From the NCBI GenBank assembly GCA_022478985.1, contig JAKSZP010000188.1:1-64000 (forward strand): a DNA stretch of 64,000 nt. The letters are read 5' to 3'. Under the pieces are notes generated by a model that was not told where the DNA came from, did no database searches, and was given only the letters and a program-made list of their open reading frames with translations. Positions 31,961-43,460 of the stretch are shown one piece after another. This DNA comes from Massospora cicadina. Lineage: Eukaryota > Entomophthoromycota > Entomophthoromycetes > Entomophthorales > Entomophthoraceae. The position numbers were made by a program, and so were the translations under genes. The first letter of the stretch is position 1; every line of letters begins with the position of its first letter.

Positions 31961-32930
31961 ACACTAAGGCGGAGAGCATAAAGTTATATAAGTGGGTAGG
32001 CGTAAATTGGCTACCCTAACTGTGACCTTCATATGGGTAACGGTGATCTTGGACTCCCACTCTATCCTTGGACATAGTGGAGTGAGGTAGACGTATAAGT
32101 GGATCAATTAACGGTACAATTATGGGGCATCATGGAATCTATTATTAGAGCCTTGGATGCCAACTTAACCTGTAAAAAACAATCCCAACATAATACCAAA
32201 TACCAGTATCAACCTATCACTCTGCAACAGCCCTTCCACACAATAAGCCTAGATGTGGTTAGCCCTCTACCCTAACTAAGGGTGTAAATTTATATATATT
32301 GGTAGGGATTATCACTTTACCAAGGGTCGAGGCTGTGGCTCTTCCAGCTCAGATGGCTAAAGTCACTGCCAACTTTCACTATCAAAATATCTTAGCTCAA
32401 CATGGTTGCTTTCAAGTTTTGCGCTGTGATAATGGTAATGTTTTCACCTCCCAAGTGGTAAAGAACCTCGCTACCTTCGTGGGCATGCAAGAGCTATTTT
32501 CTGTTCCCTATAACCCTTGACCAATGGTACCATAGAAAGAGCCAATGGGACCTTGGACTTTTTACTACGAAAAATGGCCATTTCAAACCCCTTCAAAAGG
32601 ATCTGTACTTACCAACTGTTCTAATGGCCTACTGTATCAGTTACAATCAGAGGCTATGTCTAATTTGGCCAAAACTGTCACAAAATAGGGTCAAGCTGCT
32701 AATGAGCTCTGGCTCCCTCTACCTTCCTTACAAGTATCCGACTTGGTGCTTTACTATCGTGATTGGATCAGTCCTAGAAGGTAGAAGCTCAGGATAAGTG
32801 GGAAGGACCTTTTGTAGCCACTTACATGAGGTGATGGTCACTTCATCAAATCCCTTGCTACAGGAGTTACCGTCAACCAAGTTTATGGCCTATTCTTGAA
32901 GCCTTATTCTACCCCTTACATTATTGAAGG
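31961..32930 (+). pseudogene. Integrase of element C
   Basis: An open frame 32299-32520 covers the core. VGIITLPRVEAVALPAQMAK has Ile-Thr where the first catalytic Asp-x-Phe-Thr is expected, and FQVLRCDNGNVFTSQVV keeps the second Asp. The DGQTER-like block follows out of frame near 32520-32550 (GTIERANGTL). HHCC remnants lie near 32060-32180. The tail reaches TLHYIEGG just before PPT GAAGGGGGTGA (32926-32936) and the 3' LTR. No chromodomain. Confidence 0.82.
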
Positions 32931-32936
32931 GGGTGA

Positions 32937-33661
32937 TGTCTGACAATTACAACTCCAATATTGCAATAAGAGTGATTCAAGTTTCAATATGAATAATATC
33001 AGCAAAAAAACCCAAGTCTGTCCTTGGTGGTACCCGTCAAATCATGTAACACTTTTATTAATAGTTCTTAAAAATAGCATGAGTTTGGGCAGTCAAATTG
33101 CACCAACTAAGTATCAGAATCAGGGGAGTTTGCCCAAGGTCCCTCCCTGGACCACTTCCAGTTTACTTCAAACACCTAGGCGGAGACCACCCCCTTTTAT
33201 ATGGGTGGAGGGGGTCCCACAAGATGCAAATATTTCTCCGCCTATTGAATGGGTTTAAGATATTAAATCTTTGCCTACTGGATTAGTCCTGCCAAGTATT
33301 TACTCCATCAGCCATTCCATTGAAGTGAATCAAGACTTAAGAGCTTCAATAGGTCAAATACCCATATTCCCTAACCTCTGACTTTACCAGTATGATGTAA
33401 ACTTCGAGCCTTGACACAATTAAATACTAAGCAGCAAGGTTGTATTGGGGTTTGCTTTCTATCCTCTCACCGCCACTAATTATATTATAAAATTTAAACA
33501 CTTTATCATTTAAGGGTTTTCACATTGCAATTTAAATACTATAAAAATTTTCTGATAACTATATTCCTGCAGTTGAATTGTAACCTCTCCTGCAAATAAA
33601 ATTGTTGAAATCCAGGTCTTAAAAACACCTACAAGAATACCATCTTCCCTGGATTCCAACA
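32937..33661 (+). repeat. 3' LTR of C
   Basis: TGTCTGACAATTACAACTCC to GGATTCCAACA, 725 bp, followed by TSD AGTGT. Confidence 0.92.
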
Positions 33662-33666
33662 AGTGT

Positions 33667-34453
33667 ATTAGCGGCAAAACTGTAATCTGGGCACTTGAGG
33701 ACAAACTAAAGATGACTTGTCCTGCTACTGACAACCTTGAATTAGTCTAGAAAAATTTCCCTCAATAAGAGTTCTAATAGTTTAGGTCTGTAAACTTAAG
33801 TGCACCATTACATGCGCTTCAATGCTATTCCCCAGATCGACCTAGAATTTTAGCTTTTGTCCCCCACAAGGATAATTGTCAGTTAATTTTCTCTATTAAA
33901 TTTCAAAAAATCCCCTTCAACCAAATTTTCACCTGTTGTAAATTAATCTTTTCAGGTATCCTATTATGCCCACCAATGTGGAACTACAGGTTATGCAACA
34001 ACTGGATCATTGCGGTTATTTTAGCAACTTTGTTGCCCTCTGCCATTAACTAGGCATATTTCTCTCAGGACCTCCTAAGATATTCTCCAATTACCAAAGA
34101 AATCCGCTGTCAGGACCTCAGCATTTTGTGGGCGGAGCTTTCCCTGCTCTGGGTAAGAATTCACACTCTTGCCAATGGTTCTATTTTAACCCCCTCGCGG
34201 CGGGACCCAAACCTGCCATTCCAATTGAAAACTTTTTACACTGAGCCTGCGGGCTCTGGAGGCCTTGAAAGCCTGGCTTTTTGCTGGGCATCTTCTCACT
34301 TTTGTGTCCTATTAGCGCTCGTTATTAACCTACCCCCCAGACCATCTAAATGTCGTCTGAGCAGCAGTGGCTCTGGCATCTGGATCGCCTTCTGGGTGCT
34401 CTTGCATCCTAACTGGCAGGCCAGTTTAAACTTCATCTGCCTCTTCCCTGACA
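33667..34453 (+). repeat. F 3' LTR, piece 3 of 3
   Basis: Matches about 6176-6966 of the 5' LTR (aagtgcaccattacatgcgc, ggcggagctttccctgctct, cttccctgaca). An open frame 34126-34656 crosses its end and is chance. Confidence 0.88.
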
Positions 34454-34458
34454 TTCAA

Positions 34459-35700
34459 CCTCTTAAAAAGTCTTCTTGGCTTTTGAGATTGCTCCTTGTT
34501 TGTTGGTCATTGATTATTCTTGTCAAATCCATAAAGCAAGTCTTACTAGCTATACAGCACAACCTACAATCAACTCTCCTACCATTCATTCCTGATATGT
34601 CACAGTGGTTAGGGTTTCACCCTTTTCTTCTGCAGACTAAGCCAAGCAAGTATTAGGTGCGCTCACTGATTAAATCTTTGCGCAACTGTCAAGAGTAGCG
34701 CCACTTTTACTGAGGAGCAACAATCATTAGCTTTTCTGGATTCTTTGCAAGGTGAGGCAAGAGACTGGTCAAGTATTATTATATATCAAAATTTGTTAAA
34801 TAGTTAACTTATTGCCTCTTTGCTTAGCTTATTTTTGAAACTATTGAAGAACCTGTTCTCATGTTCAACAGCTTTTTAATATTTCAAATGTATACTATTT
34901 AGTTAGACTTTTATGTTCACATTTAAATTTTTAGAGCATTGTTAAAACAAAAAACTCTTTGAAGATTTTTTACTTGCCAGCCTTTTTCGCCTCATTGAGT
35001 CGCAGATCTGATGTTCATAGTCCTTGGGATATAGAATCAACAACTATAAGGAGTCATATGAGATAGATCATCAAATCACAGCATAACTTAGATACCAGTG
35101 GCTTATTAATCTTAAACCATATAAGCCATTTCAACATCCAAAAATCCAACGCTTGAACCTAAGAGATGAACAGCGTTGACCAAATAAGAGCATCTTAGCT
35201 CTCCTGGAACATAACCTGGTGATGGGTTTGAACTTGACAAGGAACAATGGCCCAGATTAGTTAAAGATGGGAAGAGCAGTGAACTGTTGGTCATTGCACC
35301 ACTGGACTAGGCAGTTGAGGATGGAGATAAAGAGTACAAAATTTTGGGGTCAGTCACTTCAAAATAGGAAGTTTGTTACAGCTCAGATGCCAGCTCTAAT
35401 GCAGAAACTTTTATAATGGTTTATATGTATCATACCTATTTTGATTAATTCACCTCATGCCACAATATATCAAATGAACCCTTGGTAACGATTGCAATTC
35501 CCTTAAACTCTGTAGATCCAGCCATTACATACTATTACATCTCTCTAGTCTATCATGTGTAATAACAGAATTGGATAGACTCAGTTTATGAGGATCTTTC
35601 AGCTGTGAGCGCATTATCTGACCATTAAAATCCTAAATCCGCTCATTTGTGTTGTTCTCAGGCAGCGTCTATGCCCATCCAGTTCACCAACAAAATAGAC
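34459..35700 (+). pseudogene. gag of chromovirus H
   Basis: Heavily decayed. The readable part at about 34690-34790, TFTEEQQSLAFLDSLQGEAR followed by DWSSII, is the usual Ty3 gag pattern (a leading helix, then L-x-G-x-A-x-x-W). Upstream MSQWLGFHPFLLQTKP may be its start. From 34860 to 35700 I see no sustained frame. Confidence 0.6.
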
Positions 35701-35799
35701 TAAGGTTCAGAAGATCTCCTAGTTTAAGAAGTCTTTATAAACACTTTATTCCCTTGATGAGCTAATTAAATATACCGTGAGTACTTCCTATTTCCCGCT

Positions 35800-36350
35800 C
35801 ATTAGTCAGTAGGAGAACGCAAAGTAACAGTATATGCCCTGATGGACACTGGTGCCACAGAAGGTTTACACTGACCTAAAGATGGTGATAGTTTTATATC
35901 TAAAGTAACCTCAGTATCTTTTGTCATGGGGCTTCTTGGATTCTCATGCTCATATACCCCTTTGTGACAACTGCATTTTATTGCCATGTGTATAAATTTT
36001 AGCACACTTCACAATTTTTCCAAGTGTTGCTATATCTAATGATTTTGGGTGTAGTATGTAGGCGCTGTCAGTCTGTGAGTATTGATTTAGACAGGAAAAG
36101 TTAGCCTCGCCTCCAAAGCTCTTTAATATTAAATACCATCCATCCCACGTAAGCAACAGGAATTGTAGTGGCAGTAACAGTGGAATAAAGCTATATAGAT
36201 ATTTTGCATGAGTTACCTACTTTGCCTCTTATCCTTGCGCTTTTCAATCCAGTCTTTGATGTAGACAGTGCTAATAAGCTGGCAAGTAACTCAGATTTTG
36301 ATCTGAGTTTCCAGTTGACGGTTGATCTCACCAAAATTATTTGTCCCCTA
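35800..36350 (+). pseudogene. Aspartic protease of H
   Basis: RKVTVYALMDTGATEG with Asp-Thr-Gly-Ala intact at 35845-35856, then a stop within 10 codons and drift. A later LPTLPLILALFNPVFDVD (near 36210-36265) fits the C-terminal flap/helix region before RT. Confidence 0.72.
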
Positions 36351-37080
36351 TATCCCTACACAGCTGAGGAAGATTAGATGTTATAGAATTGGATAGATGA
36401 TATGAGGAAGAAGGGGTTGTTAATCAAGAAAATCTCTAGTGTCATTTACTTTAGTTTTTGCGCAATATCCTGGTGGTACCCTAATACTGTGTGTGGATTA
36501 TGGCCACTTAATTAATTGAAAATTCCCTGATCTATATCATTTACCCTTTAAGGCACCAACTTCTCAGGAGATCTCAAAATCTAAGGTATTTTAAACTCAA
36601 TCTGGCAAATGCTTTCAATCAGGTGAGGGTCAAGTCTAGCCAGGAGTGGTTGAAAGCAGTTCATACATGATATGGATTATACAAGTTTAAAGTTGTATTT
36701 TTTGTTTAAGAAATGCAAAAGCAGCTTTCCAGCATAAAAATGATGACACTCTAGGGGATCTCAGGTTCTCCTGTGTAAATTGCTTACACGGATGACATCT
36801 TAGTCCACTCACTAAATGCTTAACAACACGGCAAGGTTTTGGCAGCGGTGGCTGCAGCAGTTCACAAAGATGGCCTTGTTGATAAGCCATTAACATGCGA
36901 GTTCTTCAAAGATGAAGTTAAGTACCTGGGTAATAGAATTCTTAACAATTATAACACCATCACGCCTTCTAAACTGGAGGCCCTCCATCCTGGCCCACTC
37001 TTGTAACTCAGAAGCAACTTCAGAGCTTCCTGGGATCTTTCACTTTCCTTAAAAAGTTCTCATCAACCATTTTGGAACTA
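36351..37080 (+). pseudogene. Reverse transcriptase of H
   Basis: Read over frameshifts: KKGLLIKKISSV; CVDYGHLI (36490-36515); KLNLANAFNQVRVKSSQEWL (36595-36650); then the active site Tyr-Thr-Asp-Asp at 36785-36796 (YTDDILVHS), intact. Next are LTCEFFKDEVKYLGNRILNN (36890-36950) and QSFLGSFTFLKKFSS-type residues near 37020-37065. This is the standard Ty3 order. Stops at several points. Confidence 0.85.
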
Positions 37081-37620
37081 GTCTCTCCCTTCACCCCCCA
37101 TAGGTAGGTATTCCCCATTCATTTGGATTCCAGAATCTCAACAGGCATTTAAGCAATAAAAAAGCTTTTACTACCACCCTAATTCTTTGTCATGCGTATG
37201 AAAATATACCCTTTATTGTGCCTTGTGATGCCTCTGGTATAAAGGCTGGTGCTGTGATCTTACAAGAACATGAGGAGAGGAGCATCCTATGGCTTGCTTT
37301 TATAGTAAAATTTATTGTCACAGAGAGTACGTGGGCCATTATATGTTAAAAAATTATCTAAACTTTCTTGGTATTAATGCACCGGCGATACCTTTTAGAG
37401 TGTGTTAGGCATTCAGTGATTGTGCGTTCAGATCATAAGTCATTTACCTATTATTGAAAATTTCAGAAGCTGGCTCATAAGCAGACTAGGGCTCATTGTG
37501 ACCTTCTAAGCTTCATCTTCAAATATGAGTTTGTCAAAGTGGATACTCATACAGCTCCCAATATAGAGCTGTAATCTTTAATGGGCCCACATTGGACCCT
37601 ACTCTGATTTAGTTATGATA
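37081..37620 (+). pseudogene. RNase H of H
   Basis: FIVPCDASGIKAGAVILQEH (about 37210-37270) keeps the catalytic Asp. IVRSDHKSFTYY-like residues near 37420-37450 carry the RNase H SDH/TDH strand, and FEFKYEFVKVDTHTAPN ends the domain. Frameshifts at about 37140 and 37280. Confidence 0.8.
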
Positions 37621-38947
37621 ACCCCTTGAACAGATCATGGCTCCTCCACCTCCAGCCATTGTCGCAGTTGCTTCACCAAAATTCAAAGTCTAAATCAAAA
37701 TCTAAATCCAGCGATTTTAAAGCCCCAGTGTCTTGTTACCTCTTCTGAGCCAGTAATTATAGTTTCTTCTTCTGACCCTATTCTGGCAACGCCTGTCAAT
37801 GAAGATTATCTTCTTGAAGCTGTTATGGTATCACAGTCTTTAGATCCTGAATATCTAGACCTCCTTACAAAGATTGATGCTGAAAAATCTCTTCTGAATG
37901 GTATTTAAAAAAGGGCAGGGTAGATTATTTTGATGAAAAAGGTATGTGTTTTCTCTTTTCTGCATTACTACGTTATAAGAGAACACCTTGATCGTCCTAC
38001 CATGAGACTTCTTGGTGTAAAAAGTGCATTAAACTAAATTAAATGAGGACATAATTGGATTGGACTGAAAAAGAGGTTTTATAAAATTGAAGTATTTTTT
38101 ATCTGCGTTAAATACAAATCAGATAAAACAGGACAGAATGACCTCCTTACCCACTTCACAAGTGCCAAGACCATGAACATTACTTTTGGTGGGATTATTT
38201 GTAAGTTTACCAATGTCCTTTGGATATGCTGTGATTTTGGTGTTGTAGACCGCTTCACAAGAAATTTCATCTTTATTAATTATATGGCAACCACTATAGC
38301 TGAGGATTAGGCACAGTTGTTTGTGGCACATATATTTACTTTTTTTAAGTTTTCCCAGGAAGTAATCAGTGACAGGAGGCTTCAGTCTACCTCGCAATTT
38401 TTCAAAAGGCCTTGTGTGTTATGCTGAAGATTAAACCTTGCAGATCATTGTTCTATTACCCCAAATCAGATGACCGAATGGAGCGTACTAACCAGTCATT
38501 AGAGGAGTATCTTAAATGCTATGCTACTGCCTCTCAGGATACATGGGAATAGGACCCGCCTCAGGCCCAATTTGGTAAAAAATCAAACCATTCCTCAATT
38601 GAGGTGTCACCTATGTATGATAACTTTGGATACAACCTTGCTTTCACTATTGGCCCTCAAACGCGTAGTAATATTATGGCTGCCGATATCTTTATCACGC
38701 ACATCCAGAAAGCTCATTAAATATTCCAGAACCAGCTGACTAAATTAACTAATGACGTCAATCATTTCAGATAAGAAGTGATGTAAAGCTCCTAACTATA
38801 AGGAAGGGATTTGGTAATGTTAAAACCAAGTACCTACACCAAAATTGTGATGCCAGAAATTAGCCTTTTAATGGTTAGGACAATTTCCAATTTTCAGGAA
38901 CTAGATAATATAGCTTTCCAACTTTAATGCCTCCTCACTGAAATACA
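37621..38947 (+). pseudogene. Integrase of H, first part
   Basis: After a Ser/Pro-rich linker come HLDRPTMRLLGV (zinc-finger region, about 37988-38020) and VVDRFTRNFIFINY with the first catalytic Asp (about 38245-38285). The second is at QEVISDRRLQSTSQFF (about 38355-38400), and the DGQTER block reads SDDRMERTNQSLEEYL (38465-38515). QAQFGKKSNHS and the YDNFGYNL block follow. The tail near 38900-38945 continues at 51624 beyond element I. Antisense frames at 38079-38397 are shadows. Confidence 0.84.
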
Positions 38948-39419
38948 TGATGGCTTTAAAGTTCTCCTGAATGTAGCTGAGGTTCAATATGGACTCAAAG
39001 TTTTAAAACTAGAGGAGAGGTCGATGAAGATGAAAAAGATGGGGTAGAATAGATCAATCTATTTAGTTAAAAAGAGTCAGTATTTATAGGCTGCATGAGA
39101 CATGGTTTTGATTGGAACTCCATGACCCCATGTAATCAGGATCTTTCACATCCTTCTGGATCAACTTCCTGGTTGGCATTCTCATTTTTCTGCGTCATCC
39201 TTGTAGATGCAATGTTGTAAGTAACGCCTTTTGAGATTCATGAAGCTAAGATACAATTCCAGAAGGAATCTTCATCGATTCTCATGCTCATCAAGTTTCC
39301 TGATTGAGTTTCTATTAATTCCTTCAAAAACAGGTTTCAATTGTAAGGGCTCAAGAGTCAATTTATTTGGCTTAATTTTGTAATAGGGATCTCAACTCGC
39401 TCATTATCTCAAACCCTGA
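38948..39419 (-). repeat. 3' LTR of I
   Basis: Matches 51146-51618 along its length (for example gtagctgagg, gaactccatgacccca, gatcaggatctttcacatccttctg). Confidence 0.85.
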
Positions 39420-40624
39420 TAATGCCCCCTCAAAGTCCTTTCAGAGGGGGTATAAGGACGTAGAAGTATGGCCACGTACTCAGTTTACCACTAGCCCTGA
39501 TTGACGTCAGCAATGAAGTATTCAGAGTACAACTTAAAAATGACCTTGTAGGTAGAGGGATAAAGAACATTAGGCTTATTGTGTCACCTTCAATTCAATG
39601 GTTATGAAAGAACTAAGCACCTAATTGAAAAGTTGGTAAAGAGGGTCAGTTGAAACTAAATAAGGATGTTTCTTTTTCTTTGGTGGTGACATTTACCTGA
39701 GTGGCGAGGTCATGAAGCTGAAAAATCTCATCAGTTAAGGCCGTAATTGCCAATCAGTGTTATCAGGCATGGAGGTATTGAGTAGGGGCTGAACGCTACT
39801 TGGTATTTGAGGGATACGCCCAATTAGAGATTAAAAGGTAGCATCTTGATTATTTGATTATAGATTATATTGTAAGTGAGCAAAGCGCAGGGTAGATAGT
39901 AGTTACAGTGCTTAGGGTTGGAGGCAACCATCTTGATAAAATAAAACAATGGTTCCATTAGAGCGTCCCACCACCCATTGTTTGAGGGGTTATATGGGGT
40001 GGTGAAAATTTAATCTAGTCCCAAAAAGAGAGGTCAGTTCTTGGAATATATGTAAGGTGAAACTTTTCCCATTGTCCAAAAGTAAAGTCTGCGGGCATCC
40101 ATGCTAAGTGAAAATGGATTTGATATGGAATATGGCCATGCCTTTCATGGTGGCAGCAGGAATAAAATCGCAGCCATTTATTAGGCCAAATGGTCCAAAG
40201 CTAATATGTTATAATTATGGCAGTGTAACCCGATGGGCAAAGAGCTCACCACATATATTTCTGACAGCATTGAATGGACCTGATGGAATCATTTTTAATG
40301 TTATTACTAAGGACTAGTTAATCTTGGGTTTGACAAGTAATACAGCCTCTAGAACTTTTCTGGATAGTCTAAATCACACAATCCCAATAGCCTCATTTTT
40401 AGCCATTTGTAATTCTTTTTCACTGCCATGTGGCCCATGGTCATGTGTCATTTTAATAAAGGTATTGGTTCGGGAAGAAGGGCTGATCTAAGAGCCATTT
40501 ATGGTTGATATTCTTATACAGCATTCCCACTTAAATTTAGGCTTCCTGGATCATCATGAATATTTTGGTTTGGATTCAGGTGTTTCTAAATCCCATTACT
40601 CATGACAGCCAATTAAATTATATA
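39420..40624 (-). pseudogene. Integrase remnant of I
   Basis: Reading right to left: a zinc-finger remnant, then DFIPAATMKGMAIFHIKS-type residues (40100-40170) and LLLDNGKSFTLHIFQEL with the second catalytic Asp (about 40050-40105). The NPSNNGWW block lies near 39960-39990. The plus-strand frame 40108-40317 is a shadow. The part nearer the LTR (39420-39880) has no readable domain. Confidence 0.7.
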
Positions 40625-40629
40625 GTTGG

Positions 40630-41212
40630 TGTCACAATTCAAATATGACTAACAATAAGCTCTAAGTCATATAATGGAATGGATAGAATCCGCTGAACCT
40701 AATTTATGATTATAATTTCAGCCTTAGGATGGGGCAATATTGGTTGAAAAATTACTATTGGATTACCTTTAAATCAGGCTATAAGGTAATGTTGATGAAT
40801 GAATAATAATAATATTTGTCAATGTACAATGGATAGTGAATGGATTGTTAAAAAATTAAGGCAATCATGAATTTAATACATAGTAACCTCTGCCAAAACC
40901 AATGAGAATGCGGTGGAATGGGTTACTAAGAAGTTTGGGCAAGATTGACCAAAGTTGCTGAGATATCAGCAAGTGAAGTAGATTGGAGGAGGGGGTTAAA
41001 GTAGTTTAGAGTGAACGGTACAGCAAGGATCTGGTGTATATATATCAAATTAAATAAAGAGTGTCTTTAGGGTGATTGCTCCTTATTTTTAAAAAGGTTA
41101 TTACTTTGTTTTAAGGACGACAATCATCATATCATTGGTCCTATTGCTCAGTAGGCATGACCCTGTGCAAAAACCCTTTGGCATATCTCACCTTTTCCAG
41201 CAAAATTATTAA
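40630..41212 (+). repeat. 5' LTR of D
   Basis: TGTCACAATTCAAATATGAC to gcaaaattattaa. Shares ataagctctaagtcatat, ggaggagggggttaaagtag and ttggcatatctcacc with the 3' copy. Confidence 0.9.
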
Positions 41213-41214
41213 AG

Positions 41215-41231
41215 TGGTGCTCACTACAGGG
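41215..41231 (+). other. tRNA-type primer-binding site of D
   Basis: TGGTGCTCACTACAGGG, after spacer AG. The cleanest copy of the site shared by A, B, C, D and I. Confidence 0.85.
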
Positions 41232-42500
41232 AGACCATTAATCAATCAAAAAATAGTAAAAACTCCTCATTTGCTGGTAATGTTGCATTAGGCTTGCTTT
41301 GATAAGGGATCTTCCTGAAACGCTGCACCAATTGAATATGCAGAAATCAAGATTGCCTTATATTCTGCGCTCCAATGGAGGGAATAGCTTCTGCAGGAGG
41401 TTTTTATTGATAAGCTACCTCCATTTGACCGTAATGAGAATATCCAAGGTTAATTAAGCTATCTGAGATTGCAAAAGAAGGAGCTTCAGATTGGTGTAAA
41501 CCGAAATTGTTAATATCCATACTGGATGTTGGATGTGACAATCAAATCACCTGCTATCTTTCAAACAGTTCTGTTACATATCAAGAAGTGAAGGATACTG
41601 TGCTCCGGTTGTTCAGAGAACTGTGAACATGTTGAAGCGGAAGGCTGAGTTCTTGAGCATTGAGTTTCAGCATAATGAGACCTTCACCACATTTGCTGAT
41701 TGGTAAATGGCGGAAGACCATGTGTTAATTGGGGCAGGTGTTCTAGCTGAAGACAATGTGTGCATTGCAATGTCTTCCGCAGTAAAGCCATACCAGGAGC
41801 TTTACAGTGTCTTTGCTCCATATTTAAAGAATGACGTACCCTTGCTTAAAATTGTTTGAATTGTATGCCATCTATCCACTACCTTCCTATGCCCAATATA
41901 GATCAGAAGCTACTGCCTCCACTGCTGGACTTTCTTATTCAGGGGTCTATCCCTCCATGTTCAGCGTCTGTTTAGTAAACCCTGGCCTTATTATCAATAC
42001 GCGCCTCGCTCTCAACTAAATTGCCATCAGCAGTTCAACTATTAGGTGGGAGCTTCTTGCACCTCTCGACCCCAGTCCAACTTTTGGTGTGGTCCATATT
42101 ACAACAATCAAGGACAAAGGTCCTATGGAGTCAATTGTTTTGGGTGCGGTTGATCTGGGCACCTGGCAAGAGGTTGTCCCAATCTTCGGGTCTATTACCT
42201 ACCGCAGGATCAGTACAATCAGGGAAAAGTTTGAGCGTAGTAAATATTGGACTCTCCATCTCCACTACTATAACCAAAAGGTCCCACCTTCACCTATACC
42301 CATACATTCAGCGAAAGTCCTCAGTACGATGAAGCATTCCTATATCAGCAGCCAGTTGGAGGGGTGAATGTACTGACACAAGCGCAGATAATGACATGGC
42401 GGAAGAAGGACCCCAGGAGCAACCAAAGTCTTATGCTTTCAAATGTTTGACCAACTTTCTACATAAGAACTGGATCCGTCCTCTGTTGCGCCTATCTTTT
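41232..42500 (+). pseudogene. gag of element D with zinc knuckle
   Basis: MLKRKAEFLSIEFQHNETFT (41630-41690) and MAEDHVLIGAGVLAEDNVCI (41707-41766) belong to the capsid helices (compare FAERFYLAAQSL of B). At 42136-42177 the frame reads Cys-Phe-Gly-Cys-Gly-stop-Ser-Gly-His-Leu-Ala-Arg-Gly-Cys, a nucleocapsid C-x2-C-x4-H-x4-C knuckle whose ligands are all kept and which is spoiled only by a TGA. A Gln/Tyr-rich tail follows. This is the only visible Gag knuckle among the LTR elements. Confidence 0.76.
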
Positions 42501-42689
42501 TTTTTAGTACTAGATGGTCTGTTGCGCCTATCTTAAAAGGGGTAAACGCTGCTCCCCTGTGGACGATATTGTTTAAGAGACACCTAAAGTTGGGGAAGTT
42601 AACAAGATCTTTCTGGGGAAAAAAGACCCGTTAAATTACCACATTGTAAACAAATAGAATTTATCCTAATCTGAGTGTTCATACTGTGA

Positions 42690-42962
42690 CATTGTTGTGA
42701 CAAAAACCTGTGTCCGTGCTATAATTGATACAGGCGCTCCAGTTAACATAGTGTCCACAAAGTTGGTGGCGAAGTTGAAACTAAAGCCTGACGTGGGACA
42801 TCGTATGGTGTATGGGACTGCGGGAACTGAAAGCACGGTCTCTGAAGGAGTGTACAGCATGCTACCCTTGCGGTTTGGGTCAATTGTCATTGTAGCCACA
42901 TCAATAGTGCTACTAACCAATAATTATGACTTTATAATCAACTTCTTTTATATGACATTTTG
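42690..42962 (+). pseudogene. Aspartic protease of element D
   Basis: An open frame of 88 codons: VRAIIDTGAPVNIVSTKLVA with intact Asp-Thr-Gly-Ala, then GHRMVYGTAGTESTVSEGVY, MLPLRFGSIVIVATSIVLLT. Same layout as B and C. It ends in a stop at 42961 before the usual G-x-x-F-I motif. Confidence 0.86.
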
Positions 42963-43149
42963 AGGCTGTTGTTTATATGACAGCGGAGACCTTTTAAAAT
43001 TCTGGGGCAACATATCGCAATCTACTTCACCTCTATCAGAACGCTGAAGGATTTTGTGCACATGGATCATATTAACCTTGCAGATAGTGATGGAGTGATT
43101 TCAGTTTATTATCATTAACTAAAAAGCAAGACCTAGGCCCTTCCTCATC

Positions 43150-43460
43150 AAATAAATGATATTTAGGGATACCACTTAGAGCTGCTGGCCCTATATCTAT
43201 CCCCTCCAACTACCAAGTAATAATAAAAACCAAGTTAGAGTTGGAAGTGCCTGCTGGGCTTTATGAGGAGGTCATTGGGCCCTATCATCAATCGCAGATT
43301 GAGCCCCATGTGACCCGCAGGAATTATATCCTGGGACATGGGAGAGCAAGGTCTTAGTAGCGAATATCCATAATGGACTGATGCGGATCCGCCAGCACAA
43401 ATAGTGGTATATTTACGTTTATTACAAGTTGAGGAGGTCCTTCAGGTTCAAGAGTTCAGT
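43150..43460 (+). pseudogene. dUTPase-like segment of D
   Basis: ISIPSNYQVIIKTKLELEVP-AGLYEEVIGP (43190-43280) fits the dUTPase stretch from motif 1 into motif 2 (I-x-P-x-x-x-x-x-x-x-T-x-L-x-x-x-x-P-x-G-x-Y). After a frameshift near 43340, SKVLVANIHNGLMRIRQH (about 43344-43400) resembles the strand after motif 3 (V-x-L-x-N ... I). The catalytic Asp-x-x-Tyr of motif 3 is not readable. The pre-RT linker follows (43404-43646). The call depends on comparison with B and C. Confidence 0.5.

Larger units (their letters stand above)
25892..33661 (+). mobile_element. Ty3/gypsy element C, inserted in the F 3' LTR
   Basis: A plus-strand relative of B. It has LTRs 25892-26622 (731 bp) and 32937-33661 (725 bp) and AGTGT at 25887-25891 and 33662-33666. 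Gag, protease, dUTPase-like segment, RT, RNase H and integrase can be followed in order. Two solo LTRs (R in gag, Q between protease and the dUTPase-like segment) sit inside. Without them it is about 6.3 kb. Stops are frequent; C looks older than B. Confidence 0.92.
5689..34453 (+). mobile_element. Chromovirus F, inserted in H, carrying N, B and C
   Basis: A plus-strand Ty3/gypsy chromovirus. Its order is 5' LTR 5689-6966, gag-position region, protease, [solo LTR N], RT, RNase H, integrase, chromodomain, polypurine tract and 3' LTR. The 3' LTR is in three pieces: 12129-12157, 25426-25891 and 33667-34453. They join base for base into a homologue of the 5' LTR (1282 against 1278 bp) once B and C with one TSD copy each are removed. 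Net length is about 7.0 kb. The LTR copies are strongly diverged and the frame is broken throughout, so F is old. It is nevertheless younger than H, into which it appears to have inserted. Confidence 0.86.

Noticed and set aside
38119..38397. Minus-strand frame of 92 codons
   Set aside because: The plus strand is integrase of H with its catalytic Asp motifs in order.
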